Shown piece after piece: positions 30,573-42,168 of a DNA stretch of 64,000 bases. The notes under the pieces are model-generated. The model worked only from the letters and a program-made list of their open reading frames with translations. It had not been told where the DNA came from and did no database searches. Origin of the DNA: Isochrysis galbana (lineage: Eukaryota; Haptophyta; Isochrysidales; Isochrysidaceae); contig CM030942.1 of assembly GCA_018136815.1 (NCBI GenBank), positions 239,976 through 303,975 on the forward strand, read 5' to 3'. The position numbers and the translations under genes are program-made. The number at the start of each line of letters is the position of its first letter. Position 1 is the stretch's first letter.

Positions 30573-32410
30573 GGTGCCCCCTGGTGGGCTGTGGGCGTTC
30601 GTTGCGTGCGTGAGGCACTACTCGTCGCGCTCGGCGCCGCTCTCTGCGAGGCTGTACGCCGACTCCGTCGCGCCCGCCCCGGTCTCTCCGCCCCCCTGGA
30701 CCGGTCAGCCGTGTGGAGCGTCAAGCATGGCCTGGCGCACGCTCTCCACGGAGACAAGGTGAGAGAGAGAGAGAGAAAGCCAGCTCAGCGTTCGCGTGGC
30801 ATACACGGGCAGAGGGGAGTGAAGAGCACTGACTCCCCGGCCCCAACACGTCCCCTTTCCCCCCCCTTCTCTCTCACACACAAGCGCGCATGTATGCATG
30901 TACACCTTCACATTCGCTCTCATACAGACATGGAGAGAATCACAGACCGCCTCGCCATATCTATTCATGAAGCCAAATTGCGATAAAGAGCAGCGGCGCT
31001 CGTACTCGTGCATGTGGCGTTTGGGGTGCACATTTTGACAACACGCACAACAGCAGCTGCCGCACACACATGCAAGTGCGCGCGCGACGGTCTCGCCACA
31101 CCATCACGACCATGCATGGAGTGAAGGGACGAAGATGTCGCGGTATTACAGACTCTCCGGCACTTGCACACAAACCATAGGAAGAGCAATGGCAACGATG
31201 CCAGAACCCTTCGCCCCCTCTCACGGGATGCCTCGTCTCGCCTCGCTTTTCATAGGCATCCCAAGCGCTGAAGCTGTGGCTCGCCGACATGGAGTTGCCG
31301 ACGAGCCCGCATATCGTTGAGGCGCTCCAGCGGCGAGCAGGGCACCCCACCTATGGCTACACGTATCAGCCAGAGGTGATGTGGGCTGCGGTCGCCAACT
31401 GGTTGCGACAGTATCATGGCTGGAGTGTCCACCCATCACAGTTCGTCTTCGCGCCCTCAGTTGTCACCAGCTTCTCGCTGGCGTTGCGCGCGCTGACGCA
31501 GCCGGGCGATCGTGTGCTGCTGATGACGCCGCTATACGAGCCACTGCAGCACGCAGTCACCGGTCTAGGGCGCAGCCTCATTCGCTTCCCGCTACGCGAG
31601 GGCGCCAATCTTGCCGGTATCAAGCCGGCTGAAGAGGAGACCCTTGAAGACGAGCGCGAATTGCAGCTTGATCTAGAGGGCCGTCTGGAGCCGCTCCTCC
31701 CGACGACCAAACTCGTGTTGCTGTGCTCTCCGCACAACCCAGCGGGCAGAGTGTGGCAGCGGTCGGAGCTTGTCGCGCTCGCCGCCGCGTGTGCGCGTTA
31801 CGGCGTGATTCTCGTGGAGGACGCTATCTGGGCAGACTGGTGTCTGTGGGGCGAGACGTTTGTGCCCTTTGCCTCCGCAGCCGCAGAGGCGAAGCAGGCC
31901 ACGGGGGTGGAGTGCAGGCATGTTTGTCTGGGCGCGCCGAGCAAGACATGGAATTTGGGTGGCTTGCACGCGTCGTGGGTATACTTCTCGGACGACATGC
32001 TGCGGCGCGCATACCTCGCAGAGGCCGAGCCCGCGACGCTTACCTTTGGCTCCACCTTCGCGACGGAGGCCATGCTCGCCGCTTACAACCACGGCATGCC
32101 GTGGCTACTAGAGGCGAAGGCCTACGTGGAGGCCAATCTCCTATACGTGACATCTGAGCTAAGGGAGCACGTGCCCGAGATCACGCCGCTCATGCCGCGC
32201 GCGACGTACCTATTGTGGCTCGATTGCTCTGGGCTAGGATTTGGCTGCGCTGCTGATCTCCACCGGTTTATGATTGAGGAGGCCCAGCTGCTGCTCTCGC
32301 CGGGCGCGTCGTTCGCGCCAGGTACCACTGCCCGCTATTTCAACATAGCGTGTATCTTCACGCACTTGCCTAGGCGATTTCGCGAGAGCCGACGCCACCA
32401 AGTCATCTAG
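30570..32410 (+). CDS. PLP-dependent aminotransferase-fold C-S lyase (PatB/MalY type), two exons
   Basis: Exon 1 is 30570-30758 (donor GTGAGA) and exon 2 is 31256-32410 (acceptor TTTTCATAG); both borders are phase 0 and the product is about 447 residues. The join restores the family N-terminus: exon 1 ends DRSAVWSVKHGLAHALHGDK, and exon 2 opens ASQALKLWLADMELPTSPHI (family pattern ...S.KW...LP.WVADMDF.SPP.I). Then come TYGYTY, SPHNPAGRVW and APSKTWNLGGL, whose Lys (about 293) should bind pyridoxal phosphate, and near the end LLLSPGASF..G...YFNIA. PatB/MalY enzymes cleave C-S bonds of cystathionine-type substrates; some relatives are transaminases, so the substrate is open. A 40-residue N-terminal extension with a hydrophobic stretch (LLVALGAALCEAV) may be a targeting peptide or membrane anchor. 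The next gene starts about 150 bp downstream on the same strand. Confidence 0.85.
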
Positions 32411-32562
32411 CGTTGTGACGTAGTGTGCGCACGCCAACCCCTCACACGTCTGACACACGTGCCTCCACCCTCAATCGCCTTACTCTCCCATTCCTTCTTT
32501 TTACCCCTTCTCTCTCAGAGGCGCGCTCTTACCAACGCCTGAACTGTGCCTGTGCACGTTCT

Positions 32563-34760
32563 ATGCTCGTGGACGCCTTGCAACGGCTTCGCCGAGCGGT
32601 TGTGCAACTGCGCGCCCGCCGCGTCAGCCTACACGGCGGTGAGCAGCGTGCATTGCCACGGTTCATGAGGAACTCGTCGCCGAACATTTCGCCGCGAAAA
32701 TTGCGCAAATTGCCGGCGCCCGATTCAGAGCGGTGCGCCCAGCCATTGCCAATGCATGATCGCGTTCCAACAGGGCGCCTCCTGCGGGACCTCGCAACAT
32801 ATATTGCCAGCGTTCTTGAGATCGCTCCAGTCGGCGCTCGGTACGACATGGGCTCGGTGACATTTTACGTTTCGTGCGGTTTCAGGTATGCCGAGGCGGA
32901 TGACCTGTTGATGGAGCTCGACGCAGGCCATGTGCGGCTCGTTCGCGCGACGTGGCTCATCGAGCAGGCTAGGGCAGGAGGTATCCTCAAGCGCCGGCAG
33001 GAGCTGCCGGATGAGGCCTTCATTTCGCCCGCAGACATACGTGAAACGCTCAAAGCTAGCGGCGATGGTGCGACGCGTGCTCCGCCCGGGGGCGCCTCTT
33101 TGCACGTGCCTTGTGTCTCGTGAATCAGCTCAACATGTGTTGCTCTCATGGACCATGTTCGCTGTCCCTCGCCCTCTGATCACAATCTCTCCCCAACAGC
33201 AGCCGCCCGTCTCCCATGTATAGATTACTTCGGCCCGGGCGGCGTCGACAAGGTGCTCCCGATTGTGTGCATCTCTTACGTATGGGACACTCATGAACAT
33301 CCCGATCCATCCGGACAGCAAGTGCGAGCGCACGAAGCGCACCTGATCCCCGCGCGTATGCTTCCCCGCTTTGTGCTCACCGTGCGTGTCCTTCAGCGCT
33401 TTGCGCCTCGGTCGCCCGGAGTAGGGTGGGGCCATTCCGCTTTGCGGATCACCGCTGCCACCCACCCACCCTCCGCTAAGTCGAAGTAAATCTCAACCCG
33501 CCTCCCATGTGCGAGCGCGCTGCTCAGCCGTCTTGCGTGCATGCACTCCTCTGCAGCTCTCGCTCGTGGCGGCAGCGTTGGAGCGCGACTTGCCAAAGTT
33601 TGCGATGCCAGGCGCGCTCGGTTTCAAAGGGTTCAACGCAGTCGGGGTCATGTGGGATTGGGCATCCCTCTACCAGCCGCCCTTCGCCAGCGCCGACGAA
33701 GAAGCAAGCTTCTGTCATGCGCGGGACGACACTATGGACATATGGTTTGCCCACCAAGGCACAGCTGTGTACATGCTGACGCAGCACCCGAAAGCGCGGG
33801 GTGCCGCTCGGAGTCACGGCTACAGAGAGTCGGGGTGGACAACGTTCGAGCGATGCTGCGCTGAGCAGCTAAAGCACTGCTTCCTAACGGACTGCAGGTC
33901 CGAGCTTTGCTCGCAAGCCATACTAGCCTTGGAGCACCCCCCTCCTCCACGGCAATTCCGACCACGATCACTTTGGCTCATGCACCGTGCAGCCCTCCGC
34001 TCTGGGCACACCACTGGCTAGTTACGTCGTCATTTCCGTCGAGCTGCCCTGCCCCCCCCCCATCCATATCGGTTTGGTCCCGCAGGTGGCGCCTTGTCGT
34101 CGATCTCGGCGAAGGCCTCCAACCTACCTTGGATGATTGCTTGCGCTCCGAGCGGTATGCGAAAGAAGAAGTGAGCGCAGTTGCGAACCCGCGGAGGATG
34201 CGCAGCGACCGCGCGCGCTCACTGCCCGAGCCGCTGTCCCTTGTGACCCCGCCATGTAGGACGTCGGGGAGCAGAAGGAGCGTTGCTGGCCTGTGGGACC
34301 CGATGACTTTGATGAGTTCATGGCTACACGCGTGTTCAGAGTCCCTTCAGACCGTGCGGTGTTGTGCAGTCTTTACCGTACAATGAGCGGCAAAAACCTA
34401 GGCAGCGTGACCAAACTCAGCTTTGATGGCATGTGCGCACCGACCGAAGCGGATGCACGACGACTGGGCGGATGCCTAAATTACTGCGATCAGCTGGTGA
34501 GCCTTGACCTGCAGGGAGTGGGATTGACCGATTCGGTGCTGCAAATCTTGCTGCTCTCGCTGGAGCGCGGCTCGCTCCCGCGACTGCGATCACTGCGGGT
34601 CGATGGCATCGGCGAGACCGGCGTGTTGGCCCTCGCAGAGGCGCTTCAGTTTCGAGACGTGGCCGGCATGCTCGACGAACTGCACCTCGGCAGCAATGAC
34701 GCCAGCGAGGAGCTCAAGCGGCTGCTTCGAGAAGTGCGTGCCAGCCTCGCTGTTATTTGA
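32563..34760 (+). CDS. HET-like domain plus leucine-rich-repeat protein, five exons
   Basis: The proposed exons 32563-33040, 33224-33321, 33557-33897, 34086-34170 and 34260-34760 keep frame throughout (phases 1, 0, 2, 0) and give 500 residues. Exon 1 ends with WLIEQARAGG...RRQELPDEAF. Exons 2-3 give IVCISYVWDTHEHPDPSGQQ, then GVMWDWASLYQPPF and a GYRESGWTTFER motif. This is the order (SY.W, WDW.SL.Q, RGW..FE) of HET-like proteins abundant in haptophytes and stramenopiles; fungal HET domains act in self/non-self recognition. Exon 5 continues the architecture (PVGPDDFDEFM..RVF...SD...V..LY) and ends in three or four LRRs (LVSLDLQGVGLTD, LRSLRVDGIGETG, LDELHLGSND). The start is the first convincing ATG; a CTCTCTCAG acceptor just upstream (32511-32519) leaves room for an earlier exon. 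A recognition or signalling role is inference. The 3' end is duplicated at 14029-14147. Confidence 0.75.
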
Positions 34761-36248
34761 GGTGCGACCAGCGCCGATTGTATTCCATCGTGTTGGCGAC
34801 CAAGCTCTTCGCCAGCTCAAGGTATGGACGATGCCGGTCTCGTACGCCGCGGGGGGGGGGGGGGGCATCGCCGCGGAGCAGTAGCGCCACCTCGGAGGGC
34901 GGGAGGAAGCTGAGATTAATGTGGCTTTGTCGGTTTCAGAAACGTTCCACCGATGTCGAAGTCTCTGAGTAGGAGTTTCGAATTTCACGGATAAAGGAGT
35001 CGTGTTTTGTGCCCCGACCCTAAACTTGCTCCAGAATCGTCTATCCTAATGATATTGATATTGAGTGTTAACTAGAAGCGCACAGCCTCTCATTCGCTCA
35101 ACGAGTATTATACGTTTTAGACTCCACATATTGTCTACGCCTCCAGTCGGGGCACAAATGTATAGAGAAGGCACGTGCCGGCGCGCGCTCATGAGACGAA
35201 TTTGACTGACCAATTGGGTATGAGGGTAATGAAGAAGGGAGAAGGGGCCACACCGGCGGTAGGCGTGGCGGTAGGAACGGCTTTTTGGCTGCTTTAGGAG
35301 GCTGGCAGGCTCAAGCCCATCCATGAGTGGAGGGTGGAGGGTGGAGGGGCAGGTGGGAAAGCGGGCTTGGACGAGGGCGCGAGGACGGGGGCGAAAGCGA
35401 CATCGAGCGAGCGGTGAGTGAGCGACAAGGACGAACGGACGAACGCGAGGGGGAGGGGAGGGGGATGGCTGTGGTGGTTGTGGTGTTGTGGTTGGGGCTG
35501 GTGAGGAAAGAGAGGAGAGACTGTTAGGTATGAGTGGTAGACGAGCGAGACGACGAGAGCAAGAGCGACAGATGAACGACTTGCCGTTGTCGCGGCGCTC
35601 GAATCGATGTCTGCAGATGACTTGGTTTAGTTACCTTCTCCCTTCGCTCTCGTTTCTCACTTCACGACACGGTCGTCTGGCTGGCTCGTTCTCTATGCCT
35701 TTGTCTTCCCCCCCCCCCGCGGGGAGACGAGGGGCCGGGCCTTCTCTTGCACCGGAGGGGCCTCCGATATCCCACGAAAGCCCGGTCTCGCTTCACTCCT
35801 CCTTTCGTCTACGGAGGGCAGATCTCCCTCCTCCCTCCCCTTTCGTTGCGCTCTGTCTGGAGACCACCGCACCTCGTCGCTTAGCTCGCGCGTGACGGGC
35901 CGAGCCCCGCCGTGTGCGCTGGTTTCGGGGGGGGGGGGGGGGGGGTTCGGTTTATGATGTAGACAGTGCCCGAGTGCCGGTGTCTGGTTCGCTCTGGGGG
36001 TCGCATTTTTTACCCCCTGTTTTCGAGGATGGGGGCCGGGGTCGGATTTTTGTTTTAAATAGCGGACTTGTACGTTGCACGTTTGGTTCACTCGCCCGGG
36101 GTACTCCTACGTTTGCAAATACAGTAGTGGCGACTCGGGGGGGGGGCATCGGTTATTATTTATTAGGCCGATTCACCTTGTACTCTCCAAGACACCGCGG
36201 CAGCGCAGAGAGAAAGATGAGGGCACTCCACCAAAGAAAAGTGTCGAA

Positions 36249-36332
<84 letters not shown>

Positions 36333-37075
36333 TGAGAAAGGGAGAGAGAGAGAGTTCTCGATGAGGAGGCAAGAAGAAAGAAGGGTGTGGTGGGTGAGTG
36401 TCCCTGTGTGATGATGGCGCGAAACAAAATTGGGAGAGAGTCTCGCGGCGGTCTTCACTCCGTCCATCTGTGGTCTTCTCCTGGTCTCAGAGTGTCCCTC
36501 TCTTCTCTCTCTCTCGGCCCCCCCCCCCTCCCCCCCCGCCCCCCCTCCCTCTCTCTCTCACCGTGGGAAGTTCAAGTTCGTACTGATCACTGACAACTCA
36601 ACTTTCTTTCTCTCTTTTTTGGCCACAAACAACCTCGAAAGCGGGGAAGGAACCCGCGCGGCGCCTCCGCAGTCTTCTTCCCCTCTCGAAGGAGCAGTAA
36701 TACTCCAAGCCAGGCCCCAACGCTCCCAGAGGCAAACGCCGACCACGCGAGATCACCAGCGCTCTCGCGGTGTTTCTATTGTGCTCACTCTCTCTTTCTT
36801 CTCTCTTCCGGGGGTGCCTGTGGGTGCTCCTCGTACAGTCGGCTTCTTTCTCTCCTCTTTCTCTCTCTCTTGCCCCCCCACCCATCCACCGGCTGGGAGC
36901 TGCCTGCCGTCCCCCCCCCGCCCGGTGCGCAGAGGAGGGAGAAAGAGAGGGAGGGAGAGAGACGGCAACAGGGGAGGAGCCCGTGCGGGCGAGCGTGTGG
37001 GGTCACAGCCGGCACCCCCTCACCCTACTTTACCCCCTCCCCCCTCCCTCGCAGCTCCGCGCCAGGAACAGAGAG
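34761..37075. other. Intergenic region, low complexity
   Basis: It contains G homopolymers (34850-34864 and 35928-35946), a (GA)n tract at 36250-36330, and C/T-rich leader DNA from 36480 to 37055 ending in a possible acceptor (CCCTCCCTCGCAG) 20 bp before the next ATG, which suggests a 5'-UTR intron. No gene with family support is seen. Confidence 0.45.
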
Positions 37076-39055
37076 ATGCTGGCACAGGGCCCCACCTCGT
37101 TCAAAATCGAGATCCCGGTCGACTCTGACCTGCTTCCCGAGGCGCGGACGCCGGGCGAGCTGGCCGCGGAGAAGCACTCCAACCTCTCCACCCCGCGCGT
37201 CTCCAAGTCGCCCTCTGAGCTCCGCAAGGCTGAGGAGCAGTCTGTCCTCTTGCGTGCCGTCCACCTTGAGGCCGTCCAGGCAAGGGCCGCCAGGGAGACT
37301 CAGCGCGCCGCCGACGCCAAGGCTCGCCGACTGCGCGCTGAGGCGAACTCACGCGCGAAGCTGACCAGCCGCTTTAGCGAGGTCGCCAAACGGGACGCCC
37401 TCAAGGCCGAGGAAAAGAAGCAGGCCACCCATGAGCGCGCACGCATCCGCGCGGCTCGCGCCGAGGAGGCGCGCTGCGTACGTCAGGCCATAGCCGAGGC
37501 GCGAAACAACAAGCTCTCGTCGGCCTCGGAGCGCGTAGAAGAGGCTTCGCGACGCGCGGCCGACATCGTCGAGGCGACCGCTGCCAAGAACGCCCACTTT
37601 GTTAAGCGAGCGCTGGCGCTTGTTGCGGCGCACAGGCAGAATCAACGCAACGAGGCCGAGGCGGCCTCAGTCAGGCTCGCTGCCAAAATCGCCGCTGCAA
37701 CAGAGCGGCGCAACGACGCCCTCGAGGCAGCGCAGTCACGCGCCTCGCTTGAACGCGTCGAGATGGCCAGGTTGGAGCTCGCCAAGCTCGAAGTCGAGCG
37801 CCAACACAAGAAGATGGAGCTCGACCGCTCAATCGCGGCAGCACTAGAGCGCCGCGACTCAAAGTTGGAGATGCGCGTGGAGAAGGCGCGAGCCGACATC
37901 TCGCGAGTTAACGCGGCCCATGATGCTAAGATTATGATGGCGCTGGAAGCGGAGGCGGAGCTCGCCGAGTCTCGCCGCGCCATCTTCGCCAAGCTCAACG
38001 CCGCCGACGTGCGCGCCAAGGAGGAGCGCTCGCGCAAGGCCTCCAAAGACCTCCGCCCCGGGCTCGGCTCGCGCAAAGCATCCCGTGTGCTCGACCCACT
38101 CGCCTTCGAGATCCCGGTCAGAGATAGTGGCACCGAGAAGACGAGCCTTTCCTCGGCCCTCGTCAAGAGGCTGCAGATCAAATCGCGCACGAGCCACATC
38201 AAGTCAATGACGGACCTTGAGACACGCAAGGCGCTCTCAGCGGATGCACGTGTCGGCTTTGCACGTAAGGACCTCGCAGCAACGCGCGATGCCATCGCAA
38301 GACGCCAGGAACGCGTGGCGGCGCTTGCCGCCAAAGTCGACGAGCAAGCCCGTCGCGGCGCCTCACTCGCCCAGAACCATGTGCAGCTGCGTGCCCATAC
38401 CGCCAAACGCATGAATGCGCGCGTGGGCGCAGCCTCGGTGCGGCGCGCCACTGCGGATTCGGAGAAGCGCAAAGCTGTCGCACGGCGGGCCTTGCGCGCT
38501 GCGGCAGCGAGTGGCCGCCGAGCCCAGCGGCTCCTGTCGACCTCGAACAATTCGCTGGAGGCCAATCGCACTGAAATGTTCTTAGCCCGCCGAGACGTGA
38601 TCGACGCCTCGCGAGTCACGCGTGCTCAGTCTCATGTCCTCCGCTCGCTTGTTGTGTCCATGCGTGGCTCTGAGCTGCTCATGCAGAAGGCGGCTCGTGC
38701 GCACATGTCGACGCTTCCCTACAATAGGCCGGCCAAACTCACGCAGTCGGGCGGCATCATGATGAAGAAACTTGCCGAGACTGACGCTGAAACGTCCGGC
38801 TCGAGTGCCGGGGGCTCCGTGAGCACCACCCCCAACGACGTGACGGCCGCTAGGTTTACAACCAAGCCGGATCTGCAACAGCTCATCAAGGCGCAGAACA
38901 TGGCCAAGGCCGCTGAGACGGCGTCAACCGACATGTCCTTCATCTCTAACGACGAGCTGCGTCAGATCCATGCGCTCGCCAAGGCATCTATAGGCACGTC
39001 GTTCTCTGATGAGGATTGGCAAGTCGTGAGCGACCGCCAGTCAGGCTCTTCCTAA
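37076..39055 (+). CDS. Long coiled-coil protein, stathmin-like repeats possible
   Basis: The frame from the ATG at 37076 gives 659 residues; an upstream extension only translates C/T-rich leader. It starts MLAQGPTSFKIEIPVDS. A very charged Ala/Arg/Glu helix runs from about 40 to 330, a linker (about 330-350) repeats a related LDPLAFEIPVRDS motif, and a second helical block spans about 370-560. The motif FxIEIPV followed by a long helix with segments like AKNAHFVKRALALV..HR and LEMRVEKARADISRV recalls stathmin-family tubulin-binding helices, in which a short beta hairpin precedes the helix. That match is by eye and weak. The C-terminus is Ser/Thr-rich. A cytoskeletal role is plausible; otherwise it is an uncharacterised coiled-coil protein. 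Confidence 0.65.
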   Translation: MLAQGPTSFKIEIPVDSDLLPEARTPGELAAEKHSNLSTPRVSKSPSELRKAEEQSVLLRAVHLEAVQARAARETQRAADAKARRLRAEANSRAKLTSRFSEVAKRDALKAEEKKQATHERARIRAARAEEARCVRQAIAEARNNKLSSASERVEEASRRAADIVEATAAKNAHFVKRALALVAAHRQNQRNEAEAASVRLAAKIAAATERRNDALEAAQSRASLERVEMARLELAKLEVERQHKKMELDRSIAAALERRDSKLEMRVEKARADISRVNAAHDAKIMMALEAEAELAESRRAIFAKLNAADVRAKEERSRKASKDLRPGLGSRKASRVLDPLAFEIPVRDSGTEKTSLSSALVKRLQIKSRTSHIKSMTDLETRKALSADARVGFARKDLAATRDAIARRQERVAALAAKVDEQARRGASLAQNHVQLRAHTAKRMNARVGAASVRRATADSEKRKAVARRALRAAAASGRRAQRLLSTSNNSLEANRTEMFLARRDVIDASRVTRAQSHVLRSLVVSMRGSELLMQKAARAHMSTLPYNRPAKLTQSGGIMMKKLAETDAETSGSSAGGSVSTTPNDVTAARFTTKPDLQQLIKAQNMAKAAETASTDMSFISNDELRQIHALAKASIGTSFSDEDWQVVSDRQSGSS

Positions 39056-41627
39056 GCAAGACGACCGGTCGCAGCCGTGTTGCGGGGAGAGCAGCGTGTC
39101 GCTGGTCATTGGGTGTACCCGCAGTTGCTCCTGCCATCATGCCCGACGGCTGTCGTCAAGCACGGGTGTGAAAATGGCCCTCGAGCGGCAAGTGGGTCCG
39201 GACACGACCTTCAAATGCGGCTAAGCTCTTTGGTCTAGACTTTTGTTGGCATTGAAATCGGGAGACGGAATCCGTTGGTAGCTGCGGGCTAGCTATCGCT
39301 ATCGTTCCCCTCGCTCTTCTGAAGTCTGAATCGGACTTCGATAAAGACGATCCGCCGTGACCTCGTCTACGTTTGCAGACGTGGCCCATCATGCCAACCG
39401 TTGTCAACTTTCATTGCGTCTTCCGTGGTTTTCACCGCCCGCTCTCTTCCCAGCACAATCAACCGTCGAGGACCCCCCAATGTGCATTATTTGTCTTCCG
39501 TTGCCTTCCCCCCAATGTGCATTATTTGATTGTGTGGGAAGATGCGCAAATTATAGTTGTGGTTGCACATGCTCCGCCTCTGCCAAAGTATCGATCCAAT
39601 CTGTGTAGCGTTCGACCACCGATGGCTTAGCCATTGCAATGGTAAATGGCATCTTGTGGAGCAGAAATAAGATTGTGACGATCAACGCCGAATAAAAACC
39701 TCTCATAATAGTCACACCTGGCACGTGCGGCCATGGGACCTGGGATACCTTATACCTTCTCTAGCAGAAGCCACGCCCGCTTCCCTGCTTTAGGGCGGTA
39801 CGTCAAACAGCTATTTTAACGTTTAAGGGTGCAAATTGACCAAGTCCCAAGTCAAGATTGAACGAGCCTCAGCCGGAGATCATAAATCCCAGCCAGGGGC
39901 GCTTTTTATTGATCATGCGATGCATTGCATGATGGGAAAGAGCTGCCCCAATCGAAGATTGCTGGGGGCAGCACGGGCATTGGCAATCGCGATCTCATTT
40001 CTCTTGGGCTCTCGGAGATGTTGATTGAGTAATGAGTAATCACCCCCACCTCGCGAGAGCGAGAGCTCTAGATAGATGTATGCATGGCCACCACCTACAC
40101 GCCATTCTTCGGCCTTCGGCCGATCGCGGGCGATCAGACGTCGCGGAAGCTCCGCGTTTTAAGAGTGATGCGCCCCACATTCACCACTCTGATCCCCTCC
40201 CATGACCCTTGAGCCTTGAGCGCCCGCCTCAATCTGATTCAATCTCCCAAAATAGCAGATAGCAGACCGCCACGCGCGGGGGAAGGGGAAGGGGAAGGGA
40301 GGGGGGTCACTTACCGACGCCATTGCCCTTCGTGGGGCGGGAGGTGGTCGTTCGGAGGGGGTAGGCGGCTGGCGGGGCAGGTAGGGGGGAACCCTGCGGA
40401 ATCCTTGGACACCCACGGGAGGTGGGAAGTAGTGGTTAAAAAGAGTGAGTGACCGGGCTAAGAGTAAAGAAGAGAAGTTCGAATAAAGTAGCCTCTATAA
40501 GTCTATCAGTATTGTAGTCCCAGTCTATACAGTGATTAGAGTAGAAGATTAGAAGCCTCGCTGTGGAGTCACACTCTCGGGGCACAGTGATTGCGCCTTC
40601 AACCCCTCTCCCCCCTTCTTTCAGTCTCTTCCAGGCGTTTCTCTTCTCTTTTTCTCTCCACGTTCTCCCTCCCTCTCTCTTTTCTTCCTCCCTCGCTCTC
40701 TCTTATTTCACTCTCTCCCTCCCCCCCCCGCGCCCGCCTCCGCCTTCCGTCTTGTGGCGCGACGCGGTGAGAGGAGCAGAGAGGGGCAGGTGGACCGGGG
40801 GGGGGGGGGGGGGGGGGCGTGGACGAGAAGCGTGGGATGGGGCGGTTTGGGGGGGCGGGGGGGGGGGGGGGGGGGGGGGGGGTGTTGGGAGGGGGGGTAA
40901 AGCGCGAGAGCAAGAGAGCAAGGGAGCGGCAGAGCTAGAGGGAGGGGGAGGGAAGGGGGGGAGGCTAAAGGCGGACAGCGGCTTTGGAGATGGAAAGAGG
41001 GGAGAGGGAAGCGGGCGACGGTGGGGAGGGAGGGAGGGAGATGGAGCGGGTAGCAGAAGGGGAGTTCTTGCAATGTAGGGAGGGGGGTTGGTAGGTGGGA
41101 TTTGTGGTGAAGAGGGAAGGGACGCAATAAAAGGGGAAAGACGGAGACGACTGGGGTCGGTGAGGGAGGAAAAGGAAAGGTGGGGGGCAAGTAAGAGAGC
41201 CAGAGCAGGTGTGAGCGGAAACTCATGTGGATGGGGATGGCCGTAGAACGGATGGAGCGAGAGGTAGAGATGAAGGGGAGAGGACTGGGAGGAGGGGGGC
41301 AAGGGAAAAGCGGAGGGTATGGCTGCTGAACGAAGAAGAAAGGGGTGAGGAGGGAGAGCAGAGGGAGAGGGTCACTGCACTAGGCTCAGCACGGTAGGAA
41401 ACGGAGCGCGCACGTAGGATATGCATAAAAGCCCTTGGTTGGGAGTTGGGGATAGGGAAGTTGCCGACACGGGCATCAAGGGCTGTGAACTGCCAAAGGG
41501 CATGCGCATAGGCACATGCCCAGCTCACTCCTCATTCTCTATTCCCGCCCTCCCTTCGGTTCAGGACGGACAATTACTGAGAGCTGAACTCGAGAGTAAA
41601 AGCGGGGATAGAGTTGCACGCCGTGCC
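39056..41627. other. Intergenic region with G homopolymers
   Basis: Direct repeats of CCCCAATGTGCATTATTTG lie at about 39474 and 39512. G homopolymers up to about 25 bases lie at 40798-40818 and 40857-40882. Pro-rich minus-strand frames at 40703-41302 are products of G-rich DNA. No gene is supported. Confidence 0.5.
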
Positions 41628-42168
41628 ATGTCGCAAATGTCGTGCCGCCACCTGCTGATCAAGTTCTCAGGTAGTCGCAATCCCGTCTCGCGTCGGACAG
41701 GACAGTCCACCGCCGGGATCTCCGCCGACACCGCACTGAAGGAGCTCGAGGATTACGCTGCCAAGGTGCGGGTATCGCCTGGCCCGTGCTCTTTGCCGCA
41801 CGCTGCCAAGATGGCCTCTCATTCGTACGTTCACCATGCCACAGATCAAGGCGGAGGGCGCTACAGAAGAAGTCTTCGCCAAGTATGCCCGGGAGCGCTC
41901 CGACTGCGGCTCCTTCGCAAATGTGTGTGTCCCCTGCGTCAACGCACGCACATGGCTGAATCAGAGATGCTGTACTAGCCTCGCGCTCAGGGGATCTATG
42001 ACGCCTGCACGCCCTGGCATGCCCTCGCAGGGCGGCGATTTGGGCTCGTTTGGTCCGGGTGAGATGCAGAGCCAGTTCGAGGACGGCACGAGGGCGACCC
42101 CGGTGGGGAGCATGTCGGGCCCTGTGCTATCGGACTCAGGATACCACCTAATCTTTCGCGTTGCCTAG
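41628..42168 (+). CDS. Minimal Pin1-type parvulin peptidyl-prolyl isomerase, three exons
   Basis: Exons 41628-41765, 41845-41922 and 42031-42168 join at phase 0 with GTGCGG and GTGTGT donors and CCACAG and CTCGCAG acceptors, giving 117 residues. The parvulin fold is complete: CRHLLIKF (His 8), SRNPVSRR, IS.DTALKELEDY, FAKYARERSDCGSF (Cys 67, equivalent to Pin1 Cys113), GGDLGSFGPGEMQSQFED (Met 84, Phe 88) and SDSGYHLIFRVA (Ser 108, His 111, equivalent to Pin1 His157). These enzymes isomerise prolyl bonds. The Lys/Arg residues around 12-23 resemble the phosphate-binding loop of Pin1, suggesting a preference for phospho-Ser/Thr-Pro. There is no WW domain, as in the plant single-domain Pin1 enzymes. 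It probably acts in the cytosol or nucleus. Confidence 0.92.

Noticed and set aside
36156..36467. Ser/Leu and Arg/Glu repeat ORFs over GA/CT tracts (also at 5.2, 15.9, 20.6, 21.1 and 30.5 kb)
   Set aside because: They are translations of dinucleotide repeats with no flanking domain.
40599..41302. Proline-rich ORFs on the minus strand
   Set aside because: They arise from G homopolymers and GA-rich DNA; the different frames give equally long, equally biased products.
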